From positions 62,001-126,000 of the forward strand of contig NW_020312258.1 of the NCBI RefSeq assembly GCF_002999335.1: DNA of 64,000 bases, read 5' to 3'. This DNA is from Cyclospora cayetanensis (lineage: Eukaryota; Apicomplexa; Conoidasida; Eucoccidiorida; Eimeriidae). Of this stretch, positions 1 through 16,656 are shown one piece after another (position 1 is the stretch's first letter; the number at the start of each line of letters is the position of its first letter). A model generated the notes under the pieces. The model saw only the letters and a list, made by a program, of their open reading frames with translations, was not told the origin of the DNA and ran no database searches. A program made the position numbers and the translations under genes.

Positions 1-420
1 GCGCGCATGTAGAGGGTCTCTCCGGGGGGCCCATTTTGGTTGGAGATACACTAGAATCTCCCAGAGTCGTCCCATGTTGGAAATCCCCCCGGGGGGTTTC
101 CAAAATAGACAGCATTCCATCCTGCAGCGGCTCAGGTGTGATGCCTGAAGCCAAGCACCATGAAGAAACCATATTCCAATAACCAGCCGACAGTCCAAAA
201 CCGCAATGGTTCGGCAGACACCCTAAACCTTCACTAGCCCTTAAGCAGACATTGCAATGCATCTGCCTATGGAGGCTCACGTATTTTTTCTTGTATCTGT
301 GTCGATTCTTCATCACTGCTGCCCCCTGCGGCTTCCCAAACCGCCAACCGAGCTTCGTGCGCCCTCCTCTGAGCTTCCAGGAAGGCCCCGCTCGTAGGGG
401 AGGCCCTGAGGGGCCCCTCC

Positions 421-5334
<4,914 letters not shown>

Positions 5335-5560
5335 ACAGTTTATTCCACATAACAATCTAGCGCACACGCACACAGCACTGCGCCTTGCTGTACTGAGATA
5401 AGAATGCGCTGGAATAGACAAGATATACAAACAAAAAAACTTATTGTCAGTTCTTCACTAGTTCTTAACTACAGGTAACGAGCATTATGGATAGTGTTTT
5501 CTGTGTATATAGGCTCGCCACACCAGCACTCCGTTTTCTAACACTCCCCTGTGCCTATTA
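5335..5560 (-). repeat. LTR-like repeat, left end of retroelement copy A
   Basis: The segment starts near a CATCTAGCGCACAC-type block, continues through TTCTTCACTAGTTCTTAACT and ends near GGCTCGCCACACCAGCACT. The same ordered blocks recur, diverged, near 7800-8000, 25490-25650, 37850-38085 and 47511-47690. The position flanking copy A supports a decayed long terminal repeat. Exact ends were not determined. Confidence 0.5.
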
Positions 5561-7799
5561 TGTATACGCCGAGAGAAATTGCGTGCAAGGCAGCGAGTTG
5601 TAGACAGTAGCTAGCTACAAACAAAGGGCCCAACCAGCACGACCGCAGCGGCGTGATGACTCGCTGCTGTCAAGGCGCTGAAATGTGTGAGCCTACTGCT
5701 ATCAGAAAACGGAAGAACAGCAAAATGCGTTATAATAGCTAGGATACACTGATTTAGGATTCCCTGGGTATCTCGTAGAGCAATGTCTGCATGCACATAA
5801 AGCCGTCGCGTGCAGTATAGGCGATAACAGAGCTCCGGAAGAGACATTAGGAGAAATGTACCGCCAGTAACCTGGGAGTGCCTGCGCATAAGTATAAGCT
5901 GAGAAAATGCCTAACCCACACAAATCAAAGGCTTTCCAGTAAGAAAAAGCATCTATTTGAAGTGGAGTACGTGATGGGAAAAAGCAATACTGAACAAGCG
6001 CGAGTAATACAGTCCATGGCAGCTACGCTGTTAACCAAACTGAGCAGCAAATTCTCCCACACATGACGATGTCTACAACGCCTTATCGCGGAGCCACTTA
6101 GTCTGCCGTTCCCCAACTTAGCCCACGAAAAAACCTCCGCCTATTTTGTCTTCTGCGCTTGATGATCCTAGAATCCGGCATTTCTACGCCAAACTGGGCA
6201 TCCTTCATCTCAGCATGTCACCTGCGTGCGCGACAAAAACTGTGAATACTTTGGGAAGCTTACAACGTTTTTCAGGAAATAGAAATCTGATAGTTTATGT
6301 CATTTTGAAGCTCATCAATACAGTAACGATGAGCATTGAGTAGTGAGAGAACCGCAAGTGGTCCTAGCCACCTCGCGGCAAACAATTTTGGCTGCTTACC
6401 TTCTGGTTCACCTTGTAAAGCTTGCGGACCCACAAAGACTGAATTTTCAGGATCAAATGACTCGGGCGACCGCTACTTATCTTGATTCCGTATCTGTCTA
6501 TCTTGAGCCTTAGGCATGCACCCGCATGAACTACGCAGCTGAATCTCTCCAATACTAAGGGTGGTTGCTGATCACAGACCTGGTAGAGTGTTCTCTTGCA
6601 TTATGGAGCTACTCGTCAAACGGAAGAAAATGCAGTAAAACAATAGGATTTTTTGAGTCTAGAGTAACATGTACCGTAGAAAAGTAAGGTTCATGCGCTC
6701 TGTTCGTCCAACTGCCTCAGGGTGCTTTGCAGTGGTCATACAACCGTCAATGTGTATGCGAGTCACGAAGACGCCCTAACAAGCACTAGCGAAGGTCCAA
6801 TTCCTATCCGTAATTGGTTTTCTAGGGAAACCGCGAAGTTCTCAAACACGAGCTAGGAAGAACTTCGCGAACTTCGGAGCTGTGACACAGGTGGAACGAA
6901 ACATTAATTGCGCATAGTTGCTGCGGTAGTTAACAACGTAAATGCCAGGCTTACTACCGCAGGACGCATCCCACGCTACAAGATAGACTTCGGAAGCTGC
7001 CCACCGTAGGGTACGTCCCACCACAGTCCAAAAGAACATGATTATGTTCTTTGAGCAAAACAGCACTGCCGAGCGAAGTTGGCATCTCCAAGCAGGAGGG
7101 TCTCTGCTTTGCCTTAGACCACAGCAGGCCGTACCCAACATGGTGGTGTGTTTACCCACCAGCTGTTCCCGATATTCGCATAAGTAGCTGATGCACCGGT
7201 GTTGACAGCATGAGACACGTGCAGTTTTAATTGACCTCGTGAATTATAACGGACAAGAGCGGTTGCACCCCTTTGGGGAGTCGCAGGAGGGTGTCAGCAA
7301 GCATATTTACGCTGTCCATACTATGCTCTTTTGTAAAGTCGTCTTTCAGAAAGTGCTTAAGTTAGCGAAGAACTCGAGGACTATCACTCGTGAAAATTCT
7401 TCCTAAGGTGCAATAAAGACTGACAGTCCGTATGGGCCGTAAAAGAACCCCAATCAAACTACTGCAAAGATTTTCGCATGCACCACCACACCGGACAATG
7501 CTACATTCTTCGCACTGGAGATCAGGGCCTTCGGTGAAAGGATAATAAGAGCAGGTAAAAATCTGGTGTTTTGGAAATCCCGTCTAGTGTTGGGACAGAA
7601 ATTCGCGTCTCGATACGTCACTAGCAGTAATTGTAAAGAAAAATTGCACAGATCATCACACACCGCGAATAAAGGAGGAGTTGTAAGGCGGCGGAAAAGC
7701 GTCTTTCGCGCAGAAACAGCTTTCTCTGTACAGTTCACAGATTGTGTTTTCTGAGGTACATCAATCAAAAGGTATGGGCTCTGAGCAAACACAGCTAGT

Positions 7800-8000
7800 T
7801 CCGCACAGCATCTAGCGCACAGTCATTCAGCATTGCTCCTTGTTGTGTAAAGCTGACAGAACTCTACATCATATCAAAAGTAACAAGCATACAAACCGAT
7901 AAGCTAATACTGAACCAAATTTTAACGAGCATAGCTAGGGTAGTGGGAAGCGTTAAAGTGTAGCCTGGCCCCGTACAACAGTATTGCTCCAAACAAGCTG
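7800..8000 (-). repeat. LTR-like repeat, right end of retroelement copy A
   Basis: It opens with GCATCTAGCGCACAGTC and ends near GTGTAGCCTGGCCCCGTAC. The block order matches the left repeat at 5335-5560 and the copy B left repeat at 25490-25650. On the minus strand this would be the 5' LTR. Confidence 0.5.
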
Positions 8001-8852
8001 CCGTGAGGACATTCAATGCGCATAAGGACTGTTTCCTCGTCATGCATATGTCTCAGCCTATGCTTTTGGCAGCGCGAATCCCGAACAGACGTGCAAAGGG
8101 AAGTGAAAAACCGGCATGTATCAGGGCAGTAAAAGAAAGGGGTTTAGCGTATCATTTCAAGGCCGCGGAGCTTCGAACAACTCTAGAGGAAGCTCAGAGT
8201 CTACACATAGCATAGTAACTTCGCCTTTATATATACACACATCATTTCATCAAGGCTACTGCAAGCATATGGGCCCCAGGGTGCTCCCTGTGGCCCTTTC
8301 GGGTGTCTCAGGGGCCTCGAAGTCTCCCATGCAAGGGCAAAGAAGGCCGCCATTTCCAGTGGAGCCTCAGCCTCTCTAAAGTCATTATCAATGCCGTTTA
8401 AGCCCAAAGTTCCAGAACTTAGTTGTACGTCAATGTTTTGGGGGGGGCTGCGTGTTACCGCCAGCCAAGTGCATGCAGTGGGACTGCCTGTAACTCTGAG
8501 CACTAAGCCCTAAACCGTAGTCCGTGGTTTTCATGCTTCCCTCTCCCCTCCCCATGTTTTATTCGTTTTGAAGCCTGTACCACGAATTAAGCACTCTAGT
8601 CCCTAGTAGCGCGGCCGTCGCATGCGGGCAATACACTGCCTCTTGGGCTGCACTGCGAGGGATCGGCCCCCCCGAGGATCCCTCCCTCTGCTTGCAAACG
8701 TAGGGGCCCCTTTGTTCTTGTCTGCTTTGAGGCTGAGCGTCCACTGATATCCGCTTTGGTCTCTGGGGGCCCCTAAGGGCACCCCTCTCCCCCCTTCCCC
8801 CACGCGAGGCAAGCCAGCGCGGTAGTCCCCGCTGGACCCTGTAGCGGCGACC
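8001..8852. other. no gene recognised; CTR9 upstream region
   Basis: Only short open frames without motifs are present. A telomere-like GCCCTAAACC occurs near 8506. The part next to CTR9 is GC-rich and probably holds its promoter and leader. Confidence 0.4.
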
Positions 8853-11800
8853 ATGTATATTCCGATCAAGGATACGAACACCCTTGTCCATCTGCCCATA
8901 GATGGCGAGGTCCACTCGGGGGGAGGCCCTGCCCCTGCTTTTCCGCCATCTGAATTGCCAGTTGCCGACGCTCAGGATGGCGCAGCTGGTGGCGTGCTGC
9001 GCGTCAGCGACTTGGCCTTTATTCGGGATATGCTGAAGAGGGAACTTTGTAGGCTGGAGGGGTGGTTGGGTTGCGCGCTGAGCTACTATCGCCTGGGGGC
9101 CTACGAAGCGTATGAGGAGCTCCTCAAGGATGCGGACTATTGCAGCAACACTGTCTTATATGCCAACTGCGACGTCTGCAGCCGGCCCCTCCAAGAAATG
9201 GACTTGGCCTTGTTGCAGCAGGCAGCAGCGAGAGACGCTGCTGCCTGCTGCCTTGTCCCTCATCTCCCTCCACCTCCCCCTGTGCCGCTAGAGCCCTCCC
9301 AGCAGCAGGAGGGGTTCTCTCAGGGGCCTGCTTTGCCGCAGAGGGGAGGATGGACAGGGGACTGGCGCGTGCGGATTGCCGCCTCCCTCAGCAGCTACTT
9401 TCTGTTCAGGGGTCTTTACGCGTCGGAGGCTGCACTGCAGCGCTTGTTGCTGCTGAAGGCGTCCGAGTGGCGAGACAAGGGCGTCGCTGCTGCGGGCCTT
9501 GCGGATGCTGCCCGAGGCTCTGGCGTCACGAGGATCCTCAATTGCTCCGCTCGATTCCTCGACATCCAGCTGCTGCAGCGCAAAGATCCCGATCTGCTGT
9601 GCCTCCTGATGGGAGGCATGACGGCCCTGGTGTCTGCCGTACTGCAGGGTCCAGGAGGAGACGCCACTGCTGCGGCTGCCGCTGCAGCCGCTGCTGCGGG
9701 GGGTGGCTCGGGGCAGGCGCAGCAGCTGTTGCAGGTGCTGCAGCAGCAGCGACAGCTGCAGCAGCAGCGGCGCGCAGCCGAGTTGCAGCGCGCGGAGGAG
9801 ACGTTCCAGCAGGTTGCAGCACACTGCCCCAGGCACCCTGCTGCGTACTTGGGGTTGGCGTCTTGCGCCGTGCTGCAGCGTCGCTGGACGGACGCCCTCC
9901 TGCTGTACACCCGACTCGTGGCCTACCTGCCTCCTCCGAAGGAGCAGCAAGACAAGCGGCGGGAAGCGCAGCAAGAAAAGCCGTATGTGGGCTGCACGGA
10001 GATCGAATTCCACGCGGAGCTGCGGATGGCTGTGGGGCACTGTCTCCTGAAACTCGGGAGGCGCCAGGAGGCCTTACGGGCATTTCGCCGCGCTGCTTCC
10101 CTCAGCCCTCGCTGCAGCGGAGCTCTTGCTGCTGTGGCGCTGCTGCAAGGAGACAGCAGCACAGCGGCGGTCCTGCAAGAGCAGAACGAGCTGCTGCTGC
10201 AGGCGCACGAAGCGAACCCAAGCGACCCCGCGGTTCTGCTGCAGCTGTGTGGGCGGCTGCTGCTGCTGCGGCAGCTGCCTGCGGCGGAGCAGCTGCTGCA
10301 GGAGCTCAGGATCCCAGCCTACTGCTCCCACTTGGAGGCGGAGAGGCGGTATCTGTGGGGCTTGCTGCGGGAGCAGCGCGGCGAGCCTGCGGCCGCCCTG
10401 GCGGACTTCGCCGCTGCATGCAGGCAAACGGGGCTGCATGCAGCGGCTGCCTTCCACGCTGCACAGTGTGCAGTGGCCCTGTGCAGAGGCAGAGAGGCGC
10501 AGCTGGCGCTAGGCGCTGTCGCCAGAGTCCTTCCTGCATGCAGCGAAGTTGGAGCCTTGCGCGGGTTCGCTCTCCTGGCAGAGGCGGAGACGCTTGCGGA
10601 TGAGTACCTTGCCGCTACGCTGCAGCAGCAGCAGCGGGACGGACAAGGCGACAGCCCTTGCATGCAGCTGGACGGGGTAGGAAAGCAGCAGCCTTCACAG
10701 CGCGTGGGAGGCGAGAGGAAGCTGGGGCAGCAGCAGCAGGGGCAGCAGCAGCCACAGCAGCAGCAGCAGCAGGTGGTCGTGGATCCCGCCCAGTCGGGTG
10801 TACGTGCGGCGCGACACTTGCAGCTGCATGCAGAAGCCTTGGTGCTGCTTCGGCGTGCCGCAGCAGCGGCTCCAAACAGCCTGGACTTGCTGCTCGGCAT
10901 TTGCCGCTGCTGCGAGGTGCTGCTCATGGGGAGTGGGGGGGGGCAGCCGCAGCAGGATCAGCTGGTGCAGGCGCTCAACGCGTATTTCGCTCTGCTCGAT
11001 GCAGTGCATCTGCATCAGCACGGGCAGCAACAGCCACAGCAGGGGTTCTCCCTGAAGGACAAAGTGCAGGCCTTTCTCAAAGCGGAGGGGGCCCCACAGG
11101 AGGCCCTTCACAACTTTGGATGTTTGCTTCTCGCAGCGCACCGCCCTGCCGATGCCCAAAGAGTTTTCGCGGCGCTTTTGTTGCACCTTTGCAGCTGCAG
11201 CAGCACTAGCAAGCAGCAGCAGAAGCCATGGCCTACCTCAGTAGACGCGGGGGAGGCTGCAGCTCCGCATACCACTGCAGGCGACACGAGCAACAGCAGT
11301 AACAGCAGCAACAGCAGCAACAGGAGTGCGGATGCTCGCGTTTGTGTCTTAGCATCCTTATGCTGTTTCAATCTTTGTCTTTGTCTCTCTGCCCTTGGCG
11401 CGCATTCCCAGCTCTCTCTGCTACTTCGCTTCCTTGCGGCTCCAGCAGCCGATGGAGCAGCACCTCCTTTGCAGCAGCAGCAGCAACAACAAGCTTCGGG
11501 ATCTGCTGCAGCCGCAGGATCGCAGCAGCCAGCAGCAAGCACAGAGACTCCAGAAGCGGCAGCGGACGAAATATGGGAAATACCCGGCTGGGCTGCAGAG
11601 GAAGTTTTCCCCCTAAGAGCGAGCACTTTGCGTTTCTTGCTAGCTCGACTGGGAACGCTGCTGCCGCCTCCTCTGCGGAGCCACCTGCAGCTGCAGCAGC
11701 AGCTCTTCCGCATGCTCCTTGCATTGCAGCGTCGGTCGCTCTACGGTGCCAACTTTGCTGCGGATGCGTTCATCCGCAAATCTAGCAGCAGCAGCAGCAG

Positions 11801-14800
11801 CAGGGCAGACGTCGCGCTGGCTTGCCTGTATGCCGCATCTTTCCTGCAGAAAGTGGGCTGCCACGAAAAGGCGCTCGCGTTCGCACAGCGGGCTTTAGAA
11901 GTAGGAGATTCTTCGGCAGCCGCGGACAAGAGCAGCGGCGCACTCAGCTCCAAGAAGAAGAAGAAGAGTGGCAGCAGCAAGAGATACAGGGATCCCATGG
12001 CCCTAACGTTGATTGCGGCACTGCATTTCGCGAGAGCGAAGAAGCTCACTTCAGCCGGGCACCCCAAGTATGCCCTCTCCTGTACGGTTCTTGTACAGGC
12101 GAATCGATCGATGTGCATGCGTGTTTCCTGTCGCGCTGCTGTCGTGTTGCTTCCCATGCACTTGCTTCTGCTGGACGTTTTTTGCTCCTTGCCTGCCACC
12201 CCAGTGGGGGCCACCCTACCACGGCAGCACGAGCAGGACCAGAAGAGTTGTACTGACACTAGCTAAAAAATGACGAGTTTGGATCTCCGCAGTCTGCCTG
12301 CATCTGCTGCACCGGCGAGAAGGCGCAGTATTGCAGGCGTTGCTCCTAGTGTTGGCTCCGTTGTGCTTGCCCTGTTCGCCGTTGCTGCAGAGCAAATGAG
12401 GCCCACGCGGAGTTTCGATACAGCTGCTGCCTCGCTCTGCAGCCACCTTTCACAGGCAACGCGCATGCGGCCTTGGGGCTGGGTGTCTGGATGGCGCAGC
12501 AGGGGCTTACGGTTCGTCGCTAACCCCTTCGTCTCTTGCTTGCTTCCTCACGGATCCTGTCCAGCCCGTCTCTGCCTGTTCTCGTCTCCTGCTGCTGTAC
12601 CCCTTCGCGTCGGTGCATTTTGCCTTTTCTTCGAGTGCCACACGCATGCATCTCCTTTGGGCCTTCTCGCCACCCCTCCTCCCACCCTCCTCGCCAGCCC
12701 TCCTCTTCGTCTTCGCTTGGCTTGCCCGTGCTACGCTGCCGGCTTCTGCCTCTGCCCTTCATCCTCGGCCTAGTGTAGCTGCCCATTTATGCCTGCCTGG
12801 CTGTGTGCAGCGTCCTGCGCTGAGCGCCTTCCGTCGAGTTCTCGAGACAAACCCCCACCGTCACCTACGTGGCGCAGTCCTTTATAACTTGGGATTCCTT
12901 CTCTCAGCGACGGCCTTTTCTGCCAGGACTGACCTCGTCCTTGGATCAGATGTCTCCAAGGCGGATGCGAACAAACTCAACAGGGCAAGAGCTCTACTGT
13001 CGCTCCTAGGGTTCCTGATACGCGTGCTGTTGTTCTTGTGCTGCCAAGGGGGAGAGTGCAGCGACGAAGAACAGTCGACCTGTTGCTTCGAGCTAGCCAT
13101 CCCTGGACCGCAACCCCCGTTGCTAGAGGGCTGCTGCCGCTGCCACTGCCGCTGCTGTCTCTGCGCTTCCCGCGTAGACTCAGAGTGCAAGCGGATGCAG
13201 CTCTGTCGGGCATGCGCTGCTTCTTTCAGGCCCTATTCTACTATTTAGCGGCGATCGACGCAGTCCCCACCGACAGGAACACTTACCTTGCCGTCGGCCG
13301 ACTCTTCCATGACTGCGGCGTAGGTTTGGGGCAGTTTTAAAACGCTCTGGTACACGTTTTTCGCAACAGAGGCCGCAATTTCGAGGGAGAAAGGTTCCTC
13401 AAAGCTGTCTTCTGTGGCACTCGGCACTAGTTCCAATTGCCTAGGCCCCCTCGATGCGGTGGGTGCTGCAGTACTTTTCTGCCGGGATCGAGATGATGCA
13501 AATCGCCATGCGGCGATGGCCCCGGGATGTTCGCTTCGCATACAACATCGTAGGCTCCAAACTCTTTGAGATCTGAAGCATCCGCTATCTGAGCACCCCT
13601 TTAGCAAAGCTGTATTACCTCTGTCTTCTCCTCTTTTCCCGTCATCCCCCGACTGGCTTGCGTTGCTTTCCGTGCTCACCTTACCCGCCACCCCACGCAT
13701 GCAGCCCTACTGCCAACAAGTCCGGCGCTGTGTGTGTGTGTATGTTTGAACCCTCACGATCTGGTCTGTCCGCTTCCGCAGGGGTTCCTGTGCGACGCTT
13801 ACCAGTCACGCGCACTCAGTCTGCGGGGCCAGCTAGAGTCAGCCGTGTTCATACACCAAGTGAAGCATGTGGCGGAGACGCTGCTCTTATGCATGCAGCG
13901 CACGCAGATCATCAAGGCCCTCTTCGACGGCAGAGGGAGCGCTCACAGCCCCCCGCTCAGGCTGCAAGCCAAACTGGGTAGGGTGGAACCTTTGCCCGTG
14001 AAACACTGCCTTCTTTTTGCTAGGACAGGCCGGCACCAGGAGGCTTCTTATCGAGCGGTTTCGCCCCGCTTGAGGGCCTAGAAGGCAGCAGTCTGCGTGA
14101 GACGCACGGCTGATAGGATGCCTGGCATCAGATGTGTGCCTTTGGATGCGCGCAGAATTTCTTCCTCTTTCGATTTTGGCTGGAGCTGAAGGTCCTCAAT
14201 CTCTCGTGGCTGCTGCTACAGCGGCCGCTGCAAGAGCTGGCGTGCCGCTGTGTTGGGGCAGTGACGGCAGGCTGCTCTCCCCACCTTCGACGGCAGCAGC
14301 CGCAGGAACGGCAGAGGCTTCGCTCTCAGTCGTTGTTGTGCCTCCAGAAGGAATAGAAGACATTCCAGCAGCGCATGCGCAAGTGGGGGCACAGCAACTG
14401 TCTCGTGACCGAGTGCTACACCACATTAACCGTATGGCCCCCATACTGGAGCTGCGGTGGATTGCTCAGCAGCGCGAGCTGCAGGAGCAGAGGCTGCAGC
14501 AGCAGTTGCTCCTGCAGCAGCAGCAAGAGGAGCAGAAACGTTTGCAGCAAGAGATGCTGTTGCAGCAGGAACGGCTGGTACAAGAGCAGTTGGCAGAGGA
14601 AGCACGGGAGATTGCGGCGTCTCTGCCTTTGCGGCCAGCGCCAGATAATGCGAAGCCGCAGCAGCAACAACCATATCAGCGTAGTCCGCAGCCACAGCAG
14701 CAACAACAGAAGCGGAAGCAGAAGGATGGGGATGGTTTTATCGATGACTCCGCGGAAGGCGCACGCAGTGCGGCCGAGGAGGACACCCCGAAGCGCCGCA

Positions 14801-15366
14801 AAGACAGCAGCAGCAAGAAGAAGAAGAAACAAAAGAGAAAAAAGCGGAGTAGATACACGGACGATGACGAGGCAGCAACGGAGCACGAGCGGCAACAGCA
14901 GCAGCAGCAGCAAGACGGGGAGAGCGATGCAGCAAGGCCCCACAAGAAAAAGCGGTTGATGCTTGCAGCAGCAATTGACGCTGCACAGGAGGAGGGGTTC
15001 GGCTCTGCAACTGTAGCAGAGGAGAGAGAGGGTGCAACACAAACCTCCCCAGCAGCTGCGGACGGCGATGTTGGGGTCGCTGCGTCTTCTTTGCCTGCAG
15101 CCTCTGCAGAGGCTGATGGTACAGCCACTGGGGACGAGCAGTTGCTTTCTCCAGCGAAGCGGCAACGTGATTTGGCGGTTGGCGATGACATGGAGGCTGC
15201 ATCGCCAACTGCAGGGGCAGCGAACCGAGGAGAAGCAGCAGAGGACTTAGTGCATGACGACAGCGACGACGCAGAAGCATCTAGCGCCTTCCGAAAGAAG
15301 CACAGCAAACATAAATCCAAAAAGAGGAAAAAGAAAAGAAGCAAAAATGTAGGAGACTCAGACTAA
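8853..15366 (+). CDS. CTR9: CTR9, TPR subunit of the PAF1 elongation complex
   Basis: CTR9 scaffolds the PAF1 complex on elongating RNA polymerase II in the nucleus. The N-terminus MYIPIKDTNTLVHLPIDGE matches the family opening (IPLRDTDEVIEL in animals). It is followed by GWLGCALSYYRLGAYEA and TPR repeats such as AAHCPRHPAAYLGLASCAVL and AVGHCLLKLGRRQEALRAF. Exon 1 starts at 8853 (context GCGACCATGT) and runs to about 12090, with polyglutamine inserts around residues 280-300, 640 and 880. Exon 2 starts at 12811 with a further TPR (ALSAFRRVLETNP, VLYNLGFLLS). A later exon at 13782-13977 joins in phase 1 to the last exon, 14186-15366. That exon encodes a Gln/Glu coiled coil (WIAQQRELQEQRLQQQ) and a charged Lys-rich acidic tail ending KKRSKNVGDSD, as is typical for CTR9. 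Exon 1's donor and any exon between about 13000 and 13780 are not settled. Confidence 0.88.
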
Positions 15367-16656
15367 ACCAACTAAAGCTGCACCCACGTCCTGCCACTTT
15401 GCGCTGCTGCTATGGCAGCCAAAGCAGCGGGAACAGCTTGTGCGCGGTCGGGTGTTCTTCCTGCGTTACTGAAGAATGACTACAAAGTGGATCTGCCGCT
15501 GCAGCGACTTTTGCAGTCTCTAGCACACTCTTGTATGATGAATATGAAGGGATGGAGCAGTGTGCAGAGCTGCGTGCTCGTGCCGGGAGGTCATGAGGCC
15601 TTAGACAAACGCTAGTGGGGTGCTTGCCCTAGGGCTGTTGCGTTTTGAATGATCAGGAGCCGTGACATTGCTGCTCCGGTATTTCAGCAGACACTTCGCC
15701 CATTAAGTCCTTATGCTGTGATTTGTTTTACCCTCTGCCTCGGGGAATGCGCCCACCTTTACTTCCGTATAGGTACCTCAGCACTCATGTACGACATGGA
15801 TTAAAGGGGGGCACAGAGGGCCATTTAGGCATGATTAGTCCCAGCGACGCGCTACGCTAACTACCTAACTACACATGGAAGCATGCAGCTATCCGCAGAA
15901 ACAAGAGGGAACGTGGAATCCCTTCATGAAACTTTCTGTACAAAGATATCCGGGCAGGCATGTATATGTGCAATTCTCTGCACAGATACGGAGGCCAACA
16001 CCTCTACATGGATATTTTATTCCTAAATGAAGTTACCGTAGGGAATAAACTAATGAAAATAAATAGGGGCCAAACAGTTTTCCGAGGACTGGCTCAGGAA
16101 GAGTGTTCCATTTGCGGTAACTTGTGCCGTAGAGGCGCTGAAAATTATTTAGGCCAAAACACCGTCTTTGCGATTTAAACAAAAAGCCCAGGAGAGCCTT
16201 AATCGGGGAAGTGAAAGGGCAGAAATGGGCTCAAAGGCAGCAGCAACAGCGACCCCACCAGGAGAACACCCCACCTCCACAACCCGACCGCCTGGGGCCC
16301 CCCTCTCGCGGCTGCATGCAGCGGATGAGGATGCAAAAAAAGAAACACTGGTGTCTCTAATGTCTCTTTGCCCCTTTGCAGGCTATAAATTGAGAATTTC
16401 TGCCTTTTCTTGTAGGGCCCGCGTTCGCCGCGCAGGGCGCCCGGACAGCCCCCAAGGGGGCCCTTCCTTCCCCTGCGCATGCATTTTGGTGAATGTGTGT
16501 ACGGAGCTCCCTCGATCGCTGCATTCAGCAGTAGCCACGAGTAGCGGCGACCACAGCAGCTGGCGCTGCTGTGAGGCGAGCAGCAGCAGCAAGCCTTCCA
16601 GCCGCAGCCCTCGTGGCTTACCGCCCACCGCAACAGGGCACACGTTTTAGCAGCAG
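15367..16656. other. no gene recognised between CTR9 and the gamma-tubulin complex gene
   Basis: The part at 15640-16160 is AT-richer, with scattered short frames only. The part at 16170-16650 is GC-rich with CAG triplets and looks like the leader of the next gene. No motif was seen. Confidence 0.35.

Larger units (their letters stand above)
5335..8000 (-). mobile_element. Decayed Ty3/gypsy chromovirus-like element, copy A
   Basis: Minus-strand translation shows remnants of a pol polyprotein. The reverse transcriptase to RNase H connection lies near 7730-7640 (TEKAVSARKTLFRRLTTPPL, equivalent to the usual AF..LK..LT..P block). The end of the integrase core lies near 6790-6700 (KHPEAVGRTERMNLTFLRY, equivalent to HPQTDGQTERMN.TL..YL). 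A chromodomain-like tail lies near 6190-6080 (PDSRIIKRRR, then FF, then LSWGTAD before a stop). The frames are broken by many stops and shifts. The fingers/palm part of reverse transcriptase, and any gag or protease, are missing: the right LTR-like repeat starts directly after the connection domain. The element is collinear with copy B at 25.5-28 kb. It is nonfunctional. Confidence 0.75.

Noticed and set aside
9140..10603. 487-codon plus-strand frame overlapping CTR9 exon 1
   Set aside because: It is an off-frame shadow of the CTR9 exon with Cys/Arg/Ala-rich, motif-free translation.
14416..15165. Long minus-strand frames rich in Leu, Cys or Ser opposite CTR9
   Set aside because: They are the reverse complement of CAG-rich coding sequence, which is open in several frames for compositional reasons. 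The plus strand has the conserved CTR9 tail.
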